Of a stretch of DNA of 64,000 bases, positions 14,952 through 23,167 are shown piece after piece. This DNA comes from DASTCZ01 sp963704455 (GTDB lineage: Bacteria > Acidobacteriota > Terriglobia > Acidiferrales > UBA7541): NCBI GenBank assembly GCA_963704455.1, contig OY969905.1:930001-994000 (forward strand), written 5' to 3'. A model generated the notes under the pieces. It was given only the letters and a program-made list of their open reading frames with translations, had not been told where the DNA came from and did not search any database. The position numbers and the translations under genes are program-made. Positions within the stretch are counted from its first letter, which is position 1, and each line of letters begins with the position of its first letter.

Positions 14952-17693
14952 CTACTCCATGCGCAGGGCCTGGGTCGGCTCGACGCGGCTGGCGCGGTGC
15001 GCGGGCACGAAGCACGCGAGCAGCGTCGCAGCGGCGAGCAGCGCGGCGATCGTCGCGAATGTGAGCGGGTCGGTCGGCTTCACGGAGAACAACATGGATT
15101 GAATAAAGCGCGTCAGCAATAGGGAACCCACGAGTCCAACGGCCAGACCGAGAAGTATGGTCGCAATTCCCTCCGCCAAGGCCATGCGCAGGATGTCGGC
15201 GCGCGAAGCGCCGAGCGCGATGCGAATTCCAATTTCGTTGGTGCGGCGGCTGAAGGTGTACGCCATCACGCCGTAAATTCCAATCGAGGCGAGCAGCAAC
15301 GCGACGCCGGCGAAAATCGCCAGCAGCTCGAGCGCGAAGCGGCGCTCCGCAAGAAATTCCGCGACGACTCCTTCCATCGTGCGGACATTGAAAACGGGGA
15401 TGTTGGGATCCATGGACAAAACTTCGCGGCGGACGGCTTCGCCCAGCGCGCCCGGGTCAGCGGCCACGCGCAGGTAGAGGACTCCATCATAAGGCGGGCG
15501 CTGGAGGAGCGCGCGGAAGACGTGCGGGACGTTGGGCGCGTCCACGCCGCCGAACTTAATGTCGCCGGCGACGCCGACGATGGTCTGCCACGGGTCGGGC
15601 GCGGCGGCGCCATTGGCCAGCACTCCGATGTGGAGCTGCAGGCGCTTGCCAACGGCGTCGGCGGGCGAATCGGGCCAGTAGCGGCGCGCGAGCGTTTCGT
15701 CCACGATGACGGCGAATTGGCTCTTCGTGTCGTCCGAATCGGTGAAGAAGCGGCCGGCGATGAGCGGAGTTTTGAGAACACTGAAATAACCGGGCGATAC
15801 GGTGGAGACTTCGGCGGCCGGCGGATGATCCAAATCGGCAAGCCGGTTTTCGATGGTGAATGTAACCGGAAAGTGCTCGTCGTCCATTGGAAGGCTGAAG
15901 TGATTGCCGAGCGCGGCGCATTCGACGTCGGGAAGCGCGGAGACGCGGCGCAAGACTTCCTGAAAGAAGGCATCGCGCTTTTCGTTCGTGACGTAATGGT
16001 CCAATTTCGGATCGTTGGTGAAGGGGATCCAGAATCTGGCGGTGACGAGCTGGCGCGGCTCGAAGCCGGGGTGGACTTCAACGATGCGCTGGAAGCTGCG
16101 CAGGAGCAATCCCGCGCCGATGAGGAGTACGAGCGAGAGCGCGATTTCAGAGGCGGCGAGCAGGCGCGAGACACGATGATGTCGCTTCGACGCGCCGGAG
16201 CCGGAGGAGCCTTCGCGGAGCACGGTCCAGTGGCTCACGCGTGTGGATTGCAACGCGGGCACGAGGCCGAAGACCACGCCGGTGGCGATGGAAAGAACGA
16301 ACGCGAAGGCGAGCACGCCGGGGCTGAGGCTGACTTCGCTGATGCGCGGGAGACCGGCGGGCGCGAGCCGAATCAGAAAATCCTTGAGCAAGAAGACCGT
16401 GACGAGCGCGGCGGCTCCGGCGAGGAACGAAAGAAGAATGCTTTCGGTGAGGAGCTGCGTGATGAGACGCCGGCGGCTCGCACCGATGGCGAGGCGAATT
16501 CCGATTTCGCGCCGGCGCGCGGAGCCGCGGGCGAGCAACAGGTTCGCGAGATTGACGCAGGCGATGAGCAGCACGAAGCCGACGGCGCCGAAGATGACGA
16601 GAAGTTCCGTGCGGACGCTGCCGACGAGGGCCTGCTGCATGGGGACAAGGCGGACCGTCCAGCGCTGCGCTGCGGGATAATCGCCGGGGTATTGGCGCGT
16701 GAGCTGCGCGACCAGGGCATCGAGTTGCGACTGCGCCTGCGCGAGCGTGAGGCCGGGCTTGAGGCGTGCGATGGCGCCGGAATTGAGTCGATACGAGCGA
16801 ACCGCTGGAACGGGAAATGGCGCTCCGGAGAAACCCGCGGTGTTCCATACGTCCACATCGTCGAGCGCCTCCGCGCGGCCGGGATGGTGGAAGCCGGGAG
16901 GCATGACGCCGACGATGGTCCAGAGGTCAATATCAATCCCAATCTTCCGGCCGATGACCTTCGGGTCGCCGCCGAATTGCCGGCGCCAAAAGGCGTTGCT
17001 GATGACGACGGCATCGGCGAAGCCGGGGACATCGTCAGCGGTGGAAAAGGCGCGGCCGACTTCGGGAGCGACACCGAGCAAGCTGAAGTAGCTGGTGCTC
17101 ACGGTCATGATCTTGATGTGCTCGGGGTGGTCGCCGCCGGTGAGATTGACGGCGCCGCCACCGTCGGGGGAAATGCCGGAGAAAATGCCGGCGCGATCGC
17201 GGAGGTCCCAAAGCTCGGGAATGGACATGCCGATGTCGGGCGAGTTGGAACCGGCGAGGTCGTCATAGACGCGCACGAGCTGCTCGGGATGCGGAAACGG
17301 CAACGGCTTGAACAGAACGGCGCGGACGACGGAGAAGATGGCGACGTTGGCGCCGATGCCGAGAGCGAGCGTGAGAACGGCGATGGCCGTGAAGCCGGGA
17401 TTTTTGCGCAGCATGCGCGCGCCGAAGCGGACGTCTTGGATGAGGGATTCGAGAATGTTGGAGCGGCGCTCGTCGCGGCATTCTTCGCGCGTGGACTCGA
17501 TGGCGCCGAATTCAATGCGGGCGCGGCGGGCGGCGTCTTGCGGGGAGACGCCCTGCTTGATGAGATCGTTGGCGCGGGCGGCGAGGTGGAAGCGGAGCTC
17601 GGCGTCCATTTCGGAATCGGTGCGCGCGCGGCGGAGGATGGTGGCGCGGAACCAGGAGCGGATACGGGAGCGAAGGCGGCTAACGAGAGCCAT
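14952..17693 (-). CDS. ADOP-family ABC transporter permease (MacB/FtsX type)
   Basis: A 913-residue permease. An N-terminal acidobacterial prefix domain (about residues 25-70, DSEMDAELRFHLAARANDL) is followed by QDVRFGARMLRKNPGF, a first membrane helix, a MacB-like periplasmic domain and an FtsX block of three helices. A second periplasmic domain and a second FtsX block (IGIRIALGASRADILRMAL) complete it. It ends PTQALRME, typical of the family. The ATG at 17693 is preferred. The frame runs on to 17816 but then translates a palindromic repeat. It probably forms a two-gene unit with the upstream padR. No ATPase gene is adjacent, as is usual for ADOP permeases. Confidence 0.9.
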   Translation of the reverse strand: MALVSRLRSRIRSWFRATILRRARTDSEMDAELRFHLAARANDLIKQGVSPQDAARRARIEFGAIESTREECRDERRSNILESLIQDVRFGARMLRKNPGFTAIAVLTLALGIGANVAIFSVVRAVLFKPLPFPHPEQLVRVYDDLAGSNSPDIGMSIPELWDLRDRAGIFSGISPDGGGAVNLTGGDHPEHIKIMTVSTSYFSLLGVAPEVGRAFSTADDVPGFADAVVISNAFWRRQFGGDPKVIGRKIGIDIDLWTIVGVMPPGFHHPGRAEALDDVDVWNTAGFSGAPFPVPAVRSYRLNSGAIARLKPGLTLAQAQSQLDALVAQLTRQYPGDYPAAQRWTVRLVPMQQALVGSVRTELLVIFGAVGFVLLIACVNLANLLLARGSARRREIGIRLAIGASRRRLITQLLTESILLSFLAGAAALVTVFLLKDFLIRLAPAGLPRISEVSLSPGVLAFAFVLSIATGVVFGLVPALQSTRVSHWTVLREGSSGSGASKRHHRVSRLLAASEIALSLVLLIGAGLLLRSFQRIVEVHPGFEPRQLVTARFWIPFTNDPKLDHYVTNEKRDAFFQEVLRRVSALPDVECAALGNHFSLPMDDEHFPVTFTIENRLADLDHPPAAEVSTVSPGYFSVLKTPLIAGRFFTDSDDTKSQFAVIVDETLARRYWPDSPADAVGKRLQLHIGVLANGAAAPDPWQTIVGVAGDIKFGGVDAPNVPHVFRALLQRPPYDGVLYLRVAADPGALGEAVRREVLSMDPNIPVFNVRTMEGVVAEFLAERRFALELLAIFAGVALLLASIGIYGVMAYTFSRRTNEIGIRIALGASRADILRMALAEGIATILLGLAVGLVGSLLLTRFIQSMLFSVKPTDPLTFATIAALLAAATLLACFVPAHRASRVEPTQALRME

Positions 17694-17721
17694 GGGTCGT
17701 ACCCCCAGTGACAGGAAAAAT

Positions 17722-17779
17722 CCCCGCGTCAAACTGCGCCGCGGGATATCCCTCGGCTGCGAACCGCCTCGGGATGACG
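17722..17779. repeat. GGATGAC-type palindromic repeat between padR and the permease gene
   Basis: A 58-base copy running from CCCCGCGTCAAACTGCGCC to CCTCGGGATGACG. The same sequence recurs inside the portal gene at 40165-40243, where a 21-base palindrome (GCCTGCCGGCAGGCAAGG) has been added within it. Confidence 0.85.
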
Positions 17780-17834
17780 AAAGTAAGTACGGAGCGGAGG
17801 CGAGAGATGACGGCAAAAGTTTTGGCGCGTCACA

Positions 17835-18206
17835 TCACACCCCTTCCGGCGTGGCGCGCATGATGCCCGCGATCACGCTGACCATGCGATTCCATTCGGC
17901 GGCTTCGCTTTGTAGACGGCGCTTCCCTGCCGCGGTGAGCCGGTAATATTTTGCGCGGCGATTATTTTCGGATTCGCCCCACTCGCTCGCGATCCAGCCC
18001 TGATGCTCGAGGCGATAGAGCGCGGGGTACAGCGAGCCCTGCAGAATTTCGAGATGGTCCTTTGAAATTTGCTGGATGCGCAGCAGGACGCCGTAGCCGT
18101 GCAGCGGGCCGAGGCTCACCGCTTTCAGGATGAGCATCTCGAGCGTGCCGCGCAGGAGGTCGAGCTGCTTGTCGTCCTTGGCTGACAATTTGCTCAAGGG
18201 GGCCAC
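17835..18206 (-). CDS. PadR-family transcriptional regulator
   Basis: A 123-residue winged-helix protein. The sequence LDLLRGTLEMLILKAVSLGPLHGYG, followed by LQGSLYPALYRLEHQGWI, is the PadR DNA-binding domain, and a short C-terminal dimerisation helix follows. The GTG at 18206 almost touches the AGGAG sequence, so the TTG at 18197 (LSKLSAKDD) may be the real start. PadR-ADOP pairs are common in Acidobacteria, and the regulator probably controls its own operon through the inverted repeats upstream. Confidence 0.9.
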   Translation of the reverse strand: MAPLSKLSAKDDKQLDLLRGTLEMLILKAVSLGPLHGYGVLLRIQQISKDHLEILQGSLYPALYRLEHQGWIASEWGESENNRRAKYYRLTAAGKRRLQSEAAEWNRMVSVIAGIMRATPEGV

Positions 18207-18209
18207 CTC

Positions 18210-18257
18210 TCCTAGATGAACTAGGAAGATAGCGCTGGCCTCCTAGATTGTCAAGGA
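18210..18257 (-). promoter_or_regulatory. padR promoter with two operator-like inverted repeats
   Basis: On the minus strand, TTGACA (18254-18249) and TATCTT (18231-18226) are separated by exactly 17 bases. A perfect inverted repeat TCCTAG-N5-CTAGGA (18210-18226) covers the expected transcription start. A second, imperfect copy TCCTAG-N5-CAAGGA (18241-18257) covers the -35. This layout suits autorepression by PadR. Confidence 0.75.
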
Positions 18258-18340
18258 GAAAGATGGGCGGGGTGTCAGTATGATTTAAATTAAGAGACTT
18301 GGTAGCGGCCAAGAGAGATATTGCCGACAGTCTAGAATGG

Positions 18341-19546
18341 CTACTGGACACTGCCAGCGAGGAATGAACGGCTCTTTGCCTTCGGAAGTTTCTTGATGAG
18401 ATCAAATACCTCACTCTCGGTCGTTTGACTTGGCCATTCGAGTCGCACCGAAAGCAAGTAGTGATTTGTTTCCGTCTTCTTTACAGAAATGGCCCCAAGA
18501 CCTACCTCACTGAGATGGTCTACGTCTCGTACGATGGCTTTTCGAGGGTTCTTGACAGACTTGTAAGTTTCAGTGAGCGTCTTTACCAAATCTTCAAAGT
18601 CAGTTTGATCGCGCTTGAGGAGTTCCTCTATTATTGTTAATTGCCTTCTCGCGATAATGGTTTTCCGAGGACTCAGAAGGCGAGTAAATAAATCATGTAC
18701 GAACGAACGGAATATTTCTTTTGAAACATGTAAGCGAATCTCATTGGCGAGTCTCTGACTCTGAATTGCTACTCCGCGCAGAGCAAATTTCAAAAAGGCA
18801 GTCAGTTCGTGTCCAGATTCTCCGGATTCGTGAAGGCTCGCGAGGTAAGATTTCTTCTCATCGTAATAGTAATTAGACATCGCAATAAAAGCGGAATCGC
18901 GCAGTCCCGCCCGTTGTAGCAAGAGTGCCTCCACAGCCCTAGCCGTTCGCCCGTTCCCATCCAAAAATGCGTGCATTGCCCCTAAGTGATAATGAATCGC
19001 AAGAGCTTGGATGAGTTCGTCGTGATGTGCGAATTCTCGCTGCACCGCATGCACAAGATGTGTCATTGCTTGCTGGCACTCTTCGCCTCCCTCCGAGCCG
19101 CGATGGGGGGGGAGACCAAAAGTGACATTTTGCCCATCACTACGAAGCCTTCCGGGCGGACAGTGATCGTCATCGGCTCCAACAATGATCCGGGTGTGGA
19201 TTTCACGAATTAGCTCCTCGCTTATCGGCCTATCGGGAGGTATTGTCGCAATCCAGCGATATGCTTGCGTGGCAGCGTGGGCTTGTCTTTGAGAGCGAGT
19301 TAGTAGTTGTTCGGTTGTTTGCTTCATCGCTGCTTCTAGTTCGTTTCCACTGAAATCAGCACCTTCAATTTTTGACGTACCAGCAATCTCCAACTTGAGT
19401 TGCATATCTTGGAGGGCGTCTACCCAGCGGCGTTGATAGGGAATAGCTTTCAGAAGCATGATTGCGCCTTTTGCTTCAGTTAGCTCCCGGATGATTTCGC
19501 TCGGCCTATAGAAGATCCAATTGGTCGGCATTCTGTACTTTATCAT
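18341..19546 (-). CDS. Fic-domain protein (putative AMP transferase) with N-terminal inhibitory motif
   Basis: A 401-residue protein. The Fic core HAFLDGNGRTAR at residues 192-203 has the catalytic His192. The class II inhibitory motif TSKIEG (T57-x3-E61-G62) lies N-terminal. The C-terminal part (about 300-401) looks like a winged-helix domain. Such proteins transfer AMP or related groups to target proteins and are kept inactive by the glutamate. A perfect-consensus promoter lies so close that the ATG at 19546 would be at +1. The ATG at 19531 is an alternative start. It is probably cargo rather than a phage structural gene. Confidence 0.9.
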   Translation of the reverse strand: MIKYRMPTNWIFYRPSEIIRELTEAKGAIMLLKAIPYQRRWVDALQDMQLKLEIAGTSKIEGADFSGNELEAAMKQTTEQLLTRSQRQAHAATQAYRWIATIPPDRPISEELIREIHTRIIVGADDDHCPPGRLRSDGQNVTFGLPPHRGSEGGEECQQAMTHLVHAVQREFAHHDELIQALAIHYHLGAMHAFLDGNGRTARAVEALLLQRAGLRDSAFIAMSNYYYDEKKSYLASLHESGESGHELTAFLKFALRGVAIQSQRLANEIRLHVSKEIFRSFVHDLFTRLLSPRKTIIARRQLTIIEELLKRDQTDFEDLVKTLTETYKSVKNPRKAIVRDVDHLSEVGLGAISVKKTETNHYLLSVRLEWPSQTTESEVFDLIKKLPKAKSRSFLAGSVQ

Positions 19547-19552
19547 TTTGTG

Positions 19553-19581
19553 ATTATAAGTCCGTTCTATTTCCGTGTCAA
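19553..19581 (-). promoter_or_regulatory. Consensus promoter of the Fic gene
   Basis: On the minus strand, TTGACA (19581-19576) and TATAAT (19558-19553) are separated by 17 bases, a full match to the sigma-70 consensus. The Fic ATG begins seven bases beyond the -10, so the transcript would have essentially no leader. Confidence 0.8.
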
Positions 19582-19703
19582 GTTAATCCTAGAATACCAC
19601 TAACCTATTGCCGCTAATATAGTTACAGATTATTCGTTTGGGTTTATACCGGAAAACACGCAGAAATATGGCCACTTTATTTCCCGGTTATTTCCACCAC
19701 TGC

Positions 19704-19732
19704 TTGACACTATGCGACCGGAAATCTATCTT
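19704..19732 (+). promoter_or_regulatory. Plus-strand promoter without an obvious gene
   Basis: TTGACA (19704-19709) and TATCTT (19727-19732) are separated by 17 bases. Downstream there are only palindromic repeats and then the convergent transglycosylase gene. The transcript, if made, would be non-coding or antisense. Confidence 0.45.
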
Positions 19733-19789
19733 TTTCTACTACAAAAGCCCCCTTCCCAGTTTCGAGCTGGGAACGGGGACTAAATCCAG

Positions 19790-19912
19790 CGGAGAGGAGT
19801 GGCTGTGCTACATAAACCGTGCCGTTTCCAGTGCAAGGATCGGCATCCGTTAGCAAAAATCCCAGGGCCTGCCTGCCGGTAGGCAGGCTATGAAGCGCCC
19901 TGGGCTACACTA
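19790..19912. repeat. Composite intergenic palindromic repeat
   Basis: The segment GAGTGGCTGTGCTAC followed by AAACCGTGCCG also occurs at 21878-21915. A second part, CCCAGGGC through GCCCTGGGCTACA, encloses the palindrome CCTGCCTGCCGGTAGGCAGG. The rest of 19547-19789 has only the promoters listed. Confidence 0.75.
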
Positions 19913-19916
19913 ACAT

Positions 19917-20669
19917 TTACGGCGCGGCCGCGTAGCGCGGGAGGCGCGCGAGAACTTGCGCGGCGTAGTCGGGATTGGCGCCGCCGTTCCAGAGTTGGAG
20001 GGCGCGCTCGATGGCGGTGATGTCGGGGGAAAACACAAACGCGGCAACGCCCGACGCGGACTCTTTTGAACTGCCGCGGGGCTGCGACGTCTTTAAGTCG
20101 CCGCGGGGCTCCAGCGAACCGGACCCCGTCGGCAAAGACGAATGCTCGCACCCCGTCGGCAAAGACGAAACCGCGGCGGCGAATTTGTGCGCGAGGACGC
20201 GGCAGCCGATTTCGAGGCCGGTCGAGGGATCGCAGAGTTGGGAGAGAGGGGCGTTGGGCGCGGACAAAAGCAGATCCCTCGCTTCGCTCGGGATGACAAC
20301 ATTCTGTTGTTGCGGGATGACGGAAGAAGCGGTAGGTGGCCGCAAATTGGACGATGCGGGCAGGCCAACCTTCGCTGAAGCTTCGGAGGGCGAGCCGAAG
20401 CCGTGTTCGCGGGCGACCTGTCCCATGACCTGCATGAGGCCCCAGGAAAAACTGCGCGCGTAGGCCTCGGTGGTGGAAAGTTTTCCGGCGGTGAAGAGCG
20501 GCGCGACGTAGCGCGCGAGGAAGCCCGGCTCGTAACGGATGGCCCAGGGATTCCATGCGGACTCCTGCTCGACGACGGCGCAGACGAGCGCGGGGTCGAG
20601 CGAGTGCGCGGCCGCGGCGGCGCGGGCGAGGGCGATGAAGGAGTCGCGGGTTGTGGATGTGGAGGACAT
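19917..20669 (-). CDS. Lytic transglycosylase (SLT-type), with in-frame repeat insertions
   Basis: A 250-residue protein. VCAVVEQESAWNPWAIRYEP supplies the catalytic Glu34 and the ES motif, and SFSWGLMQVMG matches the second SLT motif. The C-terminal half continues the fold (PSTGLEIGCRVLAHKF, then ALQLWNGGANPDYAAQVLARLP). Between these lie two insertions derived from palindromic repeats (about residues 100-145 and 165-200). They lengthen the protein without breaking the frame. The enzyme would cleave peptidoglycan, either during entry as a virion protein or in lysis. A fragment of a second copy lies at 14800-14835. Confidence 0.85.
   Translation of the reverse strand: MSSTSTTRDSFIALARAAAAAHSLDPALVCAVVEQESAWNPWAIRYEPGFLARYVAPLFTAGKLSTTEAYARSFSWGLMQVMGQVAREHGFGSPSEASAKVGLPASSNLRPPTASSVIPQQQNVVIPSEARDLLLSAPNAPLSQLCDPSTGLEIGCRVLAHKFAAAVSSLPTGCEHSSLPTGSGSLEPRGDLKTSQPRGSSKESASGVAAFVFSPDITAIERALQLWNGGANPDYAAQVLARLPRYAAAP
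20075..20175. repeat. CCCCGTCGGCAAAGACGAA-type repeat inside the transglycosylase gene
   Basis: Two copies of CACCCCGTCGGCAAAGACG or a near variant sit next to GCCGCGGGGCT segments. The same unit forms part of the intergenic repeats at 35693 and 36600. It encodes the SSLPTG and LPTGSGSLEPRG linkers. Confidence 0.75.
20258..20330. repeat. GGATGAC-type palindromic repeat inside the transglycosylase gene
   Basis: GCAGATCCCTCGCTTCGC continues to CTCGGGATGACAAC. Read on the minus strand it gives NVVIPSEARDLLLSA, in frame with the enzyme. Confidence 0.85.
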
Positions 20670-20737
20670 TTTTTTTGCAGCGCAATTCCCTGCTGCGTGG
20701 CAGGTCCGGCGATAAATTGAAATCCGATTTCAACGCA

Positions 20738-20830
20738 GAGGCCTGCCTACCGGCAGGCAGGCGCAGAGGGCGCGGAGAAAAGCAGATCCTTCGTCCGCCG
20801 CGGCGGACTCAGGATGACAACCTTTATTGT
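20738..20830. repeat. Composite repeat upstream of the transglycosylase
   Basis: The palindrome GCCTGCCTACCGGCAGGCAG is followed by a GGATGAC-type element (AGCAGATCCTTCG to ACTCAGGATGAC) enclosing GTCCGCCGCGGCGGAC. Confidence 0.85.
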
Positions 20831-20887
20831 TTGGCGCGCGTTATTTTCGGGGCGCATTATTTTCGGCGCGAATCGTTGCGGCGCGAA

Positions 20888-21157
20888 TCATTTTTGAGAG
20901 GAACGGCCGTTGTCGAGGCCATAATTGTTGCCGTTGATGATGATGAAGTGCAGGGGCGGCGGCTCAGGCAAATCAACGTTCATCGCGCGGGCGAGCGAGT
21001 GGAGCGCCCCGTAAATGTGCGGCAGATGATTCGTGGCCATGTCGCGGACAAAGGCCCGCTGGATTTCGTCATCACGGATGCGGCGATGCAGCCATTGCGC
21101 AAAAAACGCGAACTGCACGAGCGCCGGGATCACGAGAGCGAGATAGAAGGAATTCAT
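20888..21157 (-). CDS. Small membrane-anchored phage protein, hypothetical
   Basis: An 89-residue protein with one N-terminal hydrophobic helix (residues 4-24, ending FFAQWLHRR). A soluble part follows with DEIQRAFVRDMATNHLPHIYGAL and a Pro-rich stretch. It has no recognised family and a weak ribosome binding site. It lies between the ejection-like gene at 21198 and the transglycosylase on the same strand, a common place for lysis or virion-accessory genes. Confidence 0.55.
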   Translation of the reverse strand: MNSFYLALVIPALVQFAFFAQWLHRRIRDDEIQRAFVRDMATNHLPHIYGALHSLARAMNVDLPEPPPLHFIIINGNNYGLDNGRSSQK

Positions 21158-21197
21158 GTTGGGCGAATCAAGAGGTTGAAAAGGACGCGAAACAAAA

Positions 21198-21740
21198 TCA
21201 AAAACCGAGATTCAGGCCGACGGGGCCGAAGCCGAGATGCAGCGAGCTGGAATTTGCCGGCGTGACTTTTGCGCGGACGCCGAGCAGGTCGGCGGGAATT
21301 CCGAGCGTGCGCGAAAGCATGTTGGCGTCAACGCCGTAGAGGCCGCTGAGGCCGGAGAGCGCGTTGAGCTGGTCCTGCTGCGCCTTGTTCGCGAACGCGA
21401 TTTGATTTTGGTCGGCGGCCTGCGACTGCTGCTGGGCCTGCGTGCGCGCGAGCTGGTCGAGCGAATCCGCGAAGCCGGCGGAATTATTTGTGGCCGCCAC
21501 TCGATTGGCGGCGCGCTGCGCGAGCGCGCTGAATGCGCTGCCGAGCGAGCCCTGCGTCGCGCCGGTGATGGCGGCCTGCTGCGCCTGCGTGTAGCCGGGA
21601 TTCGCAAGCATGTTTTGATACGCGGGGATGACGGAATTTCCCAGCGCGGCCTGTTGCGCGAGAAGTTGCTGGTTGGTTGCGTCAATGGATGCGCGTTCCT
21701 GATCGGTGTATTGCGCGGTTTGATTTGATGCGCGGGACAT
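21198..21740 (-). CDS. Gln/Ala-rich phage protein, probable ejection (internal virion) protein
   Basis: A 180-residue protein rich in Gln, Ala and Asn with long amphipathic helices (QERASIDATNQQLLAQQAALG, ALAQRAANRVAATNNSAGFADSL, DQLARTQAQQQSQAADQ). The C-terminus is Gly-rich (LHLGFGPVGLNLGF). GGAGG is placed five bases before the ATG. The composition and position near the end of the structural genes resemble DNA-ejection proteins of short-tailed phages. No sequence family was recognised, so the role is inferred. Confidence 0.6.
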   Translation of the reverse strand: MSRASNQTAQYTDQERASIDATNQQLLAQQAALGNSVIPAYQNMLANPGYTQAQQAAITGATQGSLGSAFSALAQRAANRVAATNNSAGFADSLDQLARTQAQQQSQAADQNQIAFANKAQQDQLNALSGLSGLYGVDANMLSRTLGIPADLLGVRAKVTPANSSSLHLGFGPVGLNLGF

Positions 21741-21767
21741 GGTGCCTCCGTGGGATGTGATTGGCGT

Positions 21768-21976
21768 AGCACAGCCACTCTTGGCTGTGCGGTTTTGGTG
21801 TTGCGAGATGAAGTCAAAAACTGAAATGCAGTGCGAATTTGGAATTTTGCGCGGAAAAGCAAAGGCGCACAGGCACGAGTGGCTGTGCTACGTAAACCGT
21901 GCCGTTGCCAGCAAAATGATCGGCGCATGGCGGCGAAAAACCCCAGGGCTACCCGCCGCGGCGGGCCCTGGGCTAC
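21768..21976. repeat. Composite intergenic palindromic repeats
   Basis: The inverted pair GTAGCACAGCCACTCTTGGC (21770s) and CACGAGTGGCTGTGCTACG (21876-21894) is followed by the CCCAGGGCTACCCGCC to GGCGGGCCCTGGGCTACA palindrome. Confidence 0.8.
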
Positions 21977-22007
21977 AGGTGATGCCGCGATTTCGCGCGA
22001 GCGCGTA

Positions 22008-22481
22008 TCACAAACCGGGTGTGGGCGCGGCGATGGTGCGCGAATAGGACGGCCAGGGCTCGCGCGTCCAGCCGAGCTGCTCGATGCGGCGGCCGAATCG
22101 GCGCGCGACTTGCGGCGGCAGCCAGGCGTGCGCGTCGTCGAGGCCGCGGCGATTCGCGTCGCCGCGCGCGGCTTCGTGAAGCATGAGTAACGCGCGCCAG
22201 CGATCGCGCGGCGTGCCTGCGCGCGGGTCGAGCACAAAATATGCTTCGGCGGTGAGACGAAGGAAAACCGCGGCGAGGATTTCGGAATCGCGCGGGGCGG
22301 CGCTAGAAAACCCACACGCAAGACCGGCGTGTGGGGCACCCGCGCCATCGTCGCGGACCGCGACGAGGCGCGTGAGAAAAAGCGGGTTCGCGAGATCCGG
22401 GAACGCGTAGGGCAGCGATTGCGCGGCGTGGAGCGCGCGCAATGCGCCGAGGTCGGCGTCCGTGTATTCGCGGATGAGCAT
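22008..22481 (-). CDS. GNAT-like acetyltransferase-fold phage protein
   Basis: A 157-residue protein starting MLIREYTDADLGALRALHAAQ, the typical beta1-alpha1 opening of GNAT folds. AVFLRLTAEAYFVLDPRAGTPRDRW, further on, has the strand and pyrophosphate-loop appearance of the acetyl-CoA site. The end is weakly conserved. The ATG at 22481 lies four bases after the stop of the upstream structural gene, indicating coupling. The frame is open further upstream, but that part is a shadow. A repeat insertion encodes GAPHAGLACGFSS. Several phages carry GNAT-like virion-associated proteins of unknown function. Confidence 0.7.
   Translation of the reverse strand: MLIREYTDADLGALRALHAAQSLPYAFPDLANPLFLTRLVAVRDDGAGAPHAGLACGFSSAAPRDSEILAAVFLRLTAEAYFVLDPRAGTPRDRWRALLMLHEAARGDANRRGLDDAHAWLPPQVARRFGRRIEQLGWTREPWPSYSRTIAAPTPGL
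22306..22343. repeat. CCCACACGCAAGACCGGCG-type repeat inside the GNAT-like gene
   Basis: An imperfect palindrome, CCCACACGCAAG opposite GGCGTGTGGGG, fits in frame and has no counterpart in a GNAT fold. Confidence 0.65.
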
Positions 22482-22485
22482 GAAG

Positions 22486-23049
22486 CTACGCGATCGAGAG
22501 CGGGCCCGGCGGCGCGGCGCTGGGCGCGGGGCGGAATAATTCTTTGCCGAAGCCGCTGCCTCCCTGCTGTCCATTGCTCGAGGCGGTGCCGCTGCCGGCG
22601 GAGGGCTGCTGCGCTGGGCCCGGGGTTGCTCCGCCGCCCGCGACGGATTGCGGCGGATTTCCGAACGCGATCGGCGCGGACGGCGCGGAGCCGAGATACT
22701 GCGAGTAGGCGCGCCAGTAAAGCGTGAGATTGCCGAGCGAGAAGCGCGCGTTGCGCGAGGGACCGAGCGAATAAACGTGCGGTTGCGTGAAGGCGGGCGT
22801 CGAGTCCGACTCGACAAAATAAGAAATGCCGCGGACGAGCGGCGAGTTGTCGGTGATGGCGACGTCGAAAATTCCTCCGGCGGCGGCGACGCTGAGCGCG
22901 GCGACGGGCGCGGGCGGCGCGGTCGTGCCGGCGGGATCCACGCCTGTGCCGCGGCCGAGATTATTTACCGCGGTGACGATGCGGTTGAGCGCGTCGTACA
23001 GGCGCGGGTCGGCGGATTCGAGATGCTTGAGTTGGGGGAGCTGGAGCAT
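22486..23049 (-). CDS. Phage structural protein with beta-sandwich domain, hypothetical
   Basis: A 187-residue protein. A short helical start (ADPRLYDALNRIVTAVNNLG) is followed by a fibronectin/Ig-like beta-rich region (about residues 45-130, with APVAALSVAAAGGIFDVAITD and TLYWRAYSQYLGSAPS). It ends in a Gly/Ser/Pro/Gln-rich tail. Such layouts are common in tail or decoration proteins. It is upstream of and nearly touching the GNAT-like gene and lies downstream of the large tail or stopper gene. Confidence 0.6.
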   Translation of the reverse strand: MLQLPQLKHLESADPRLYDALNRIVTAVNNLGRGTGVDPAGTTAPPAPVAALSVAAAGGIFDVAITDNSPLVRGISYFVESDSTPAFTQPHVYSLGPSRNARFSLGNLTLYWRAYSQYLGSAPSAPIAFGNPPQSVAGGGATPGPAQQPSAGSGTASSNGQQGGSGFGKELFRPAPSAAPPGPLSIA

Positions 23050-23167
23050 GGCAGATTACCTATTGCTGTATATTACTGTTCATGTTATATAGCGCGTCGG
23101 AGAAGAAGCGAGACACAGACTCACTCTTGACTGGATAGATGCTCTGGATTTGAGCAAGACGCTTAAT

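Noticed and set aside
15522..17711. A 729-residue open frame on the plus strand opposite the ADOP permease
   Set aside because: The composition is that of an antisense shadow (Gly/Ala/Asp/Glu/Arg-rich) and the minus strand encodes a full, recognisable permease.
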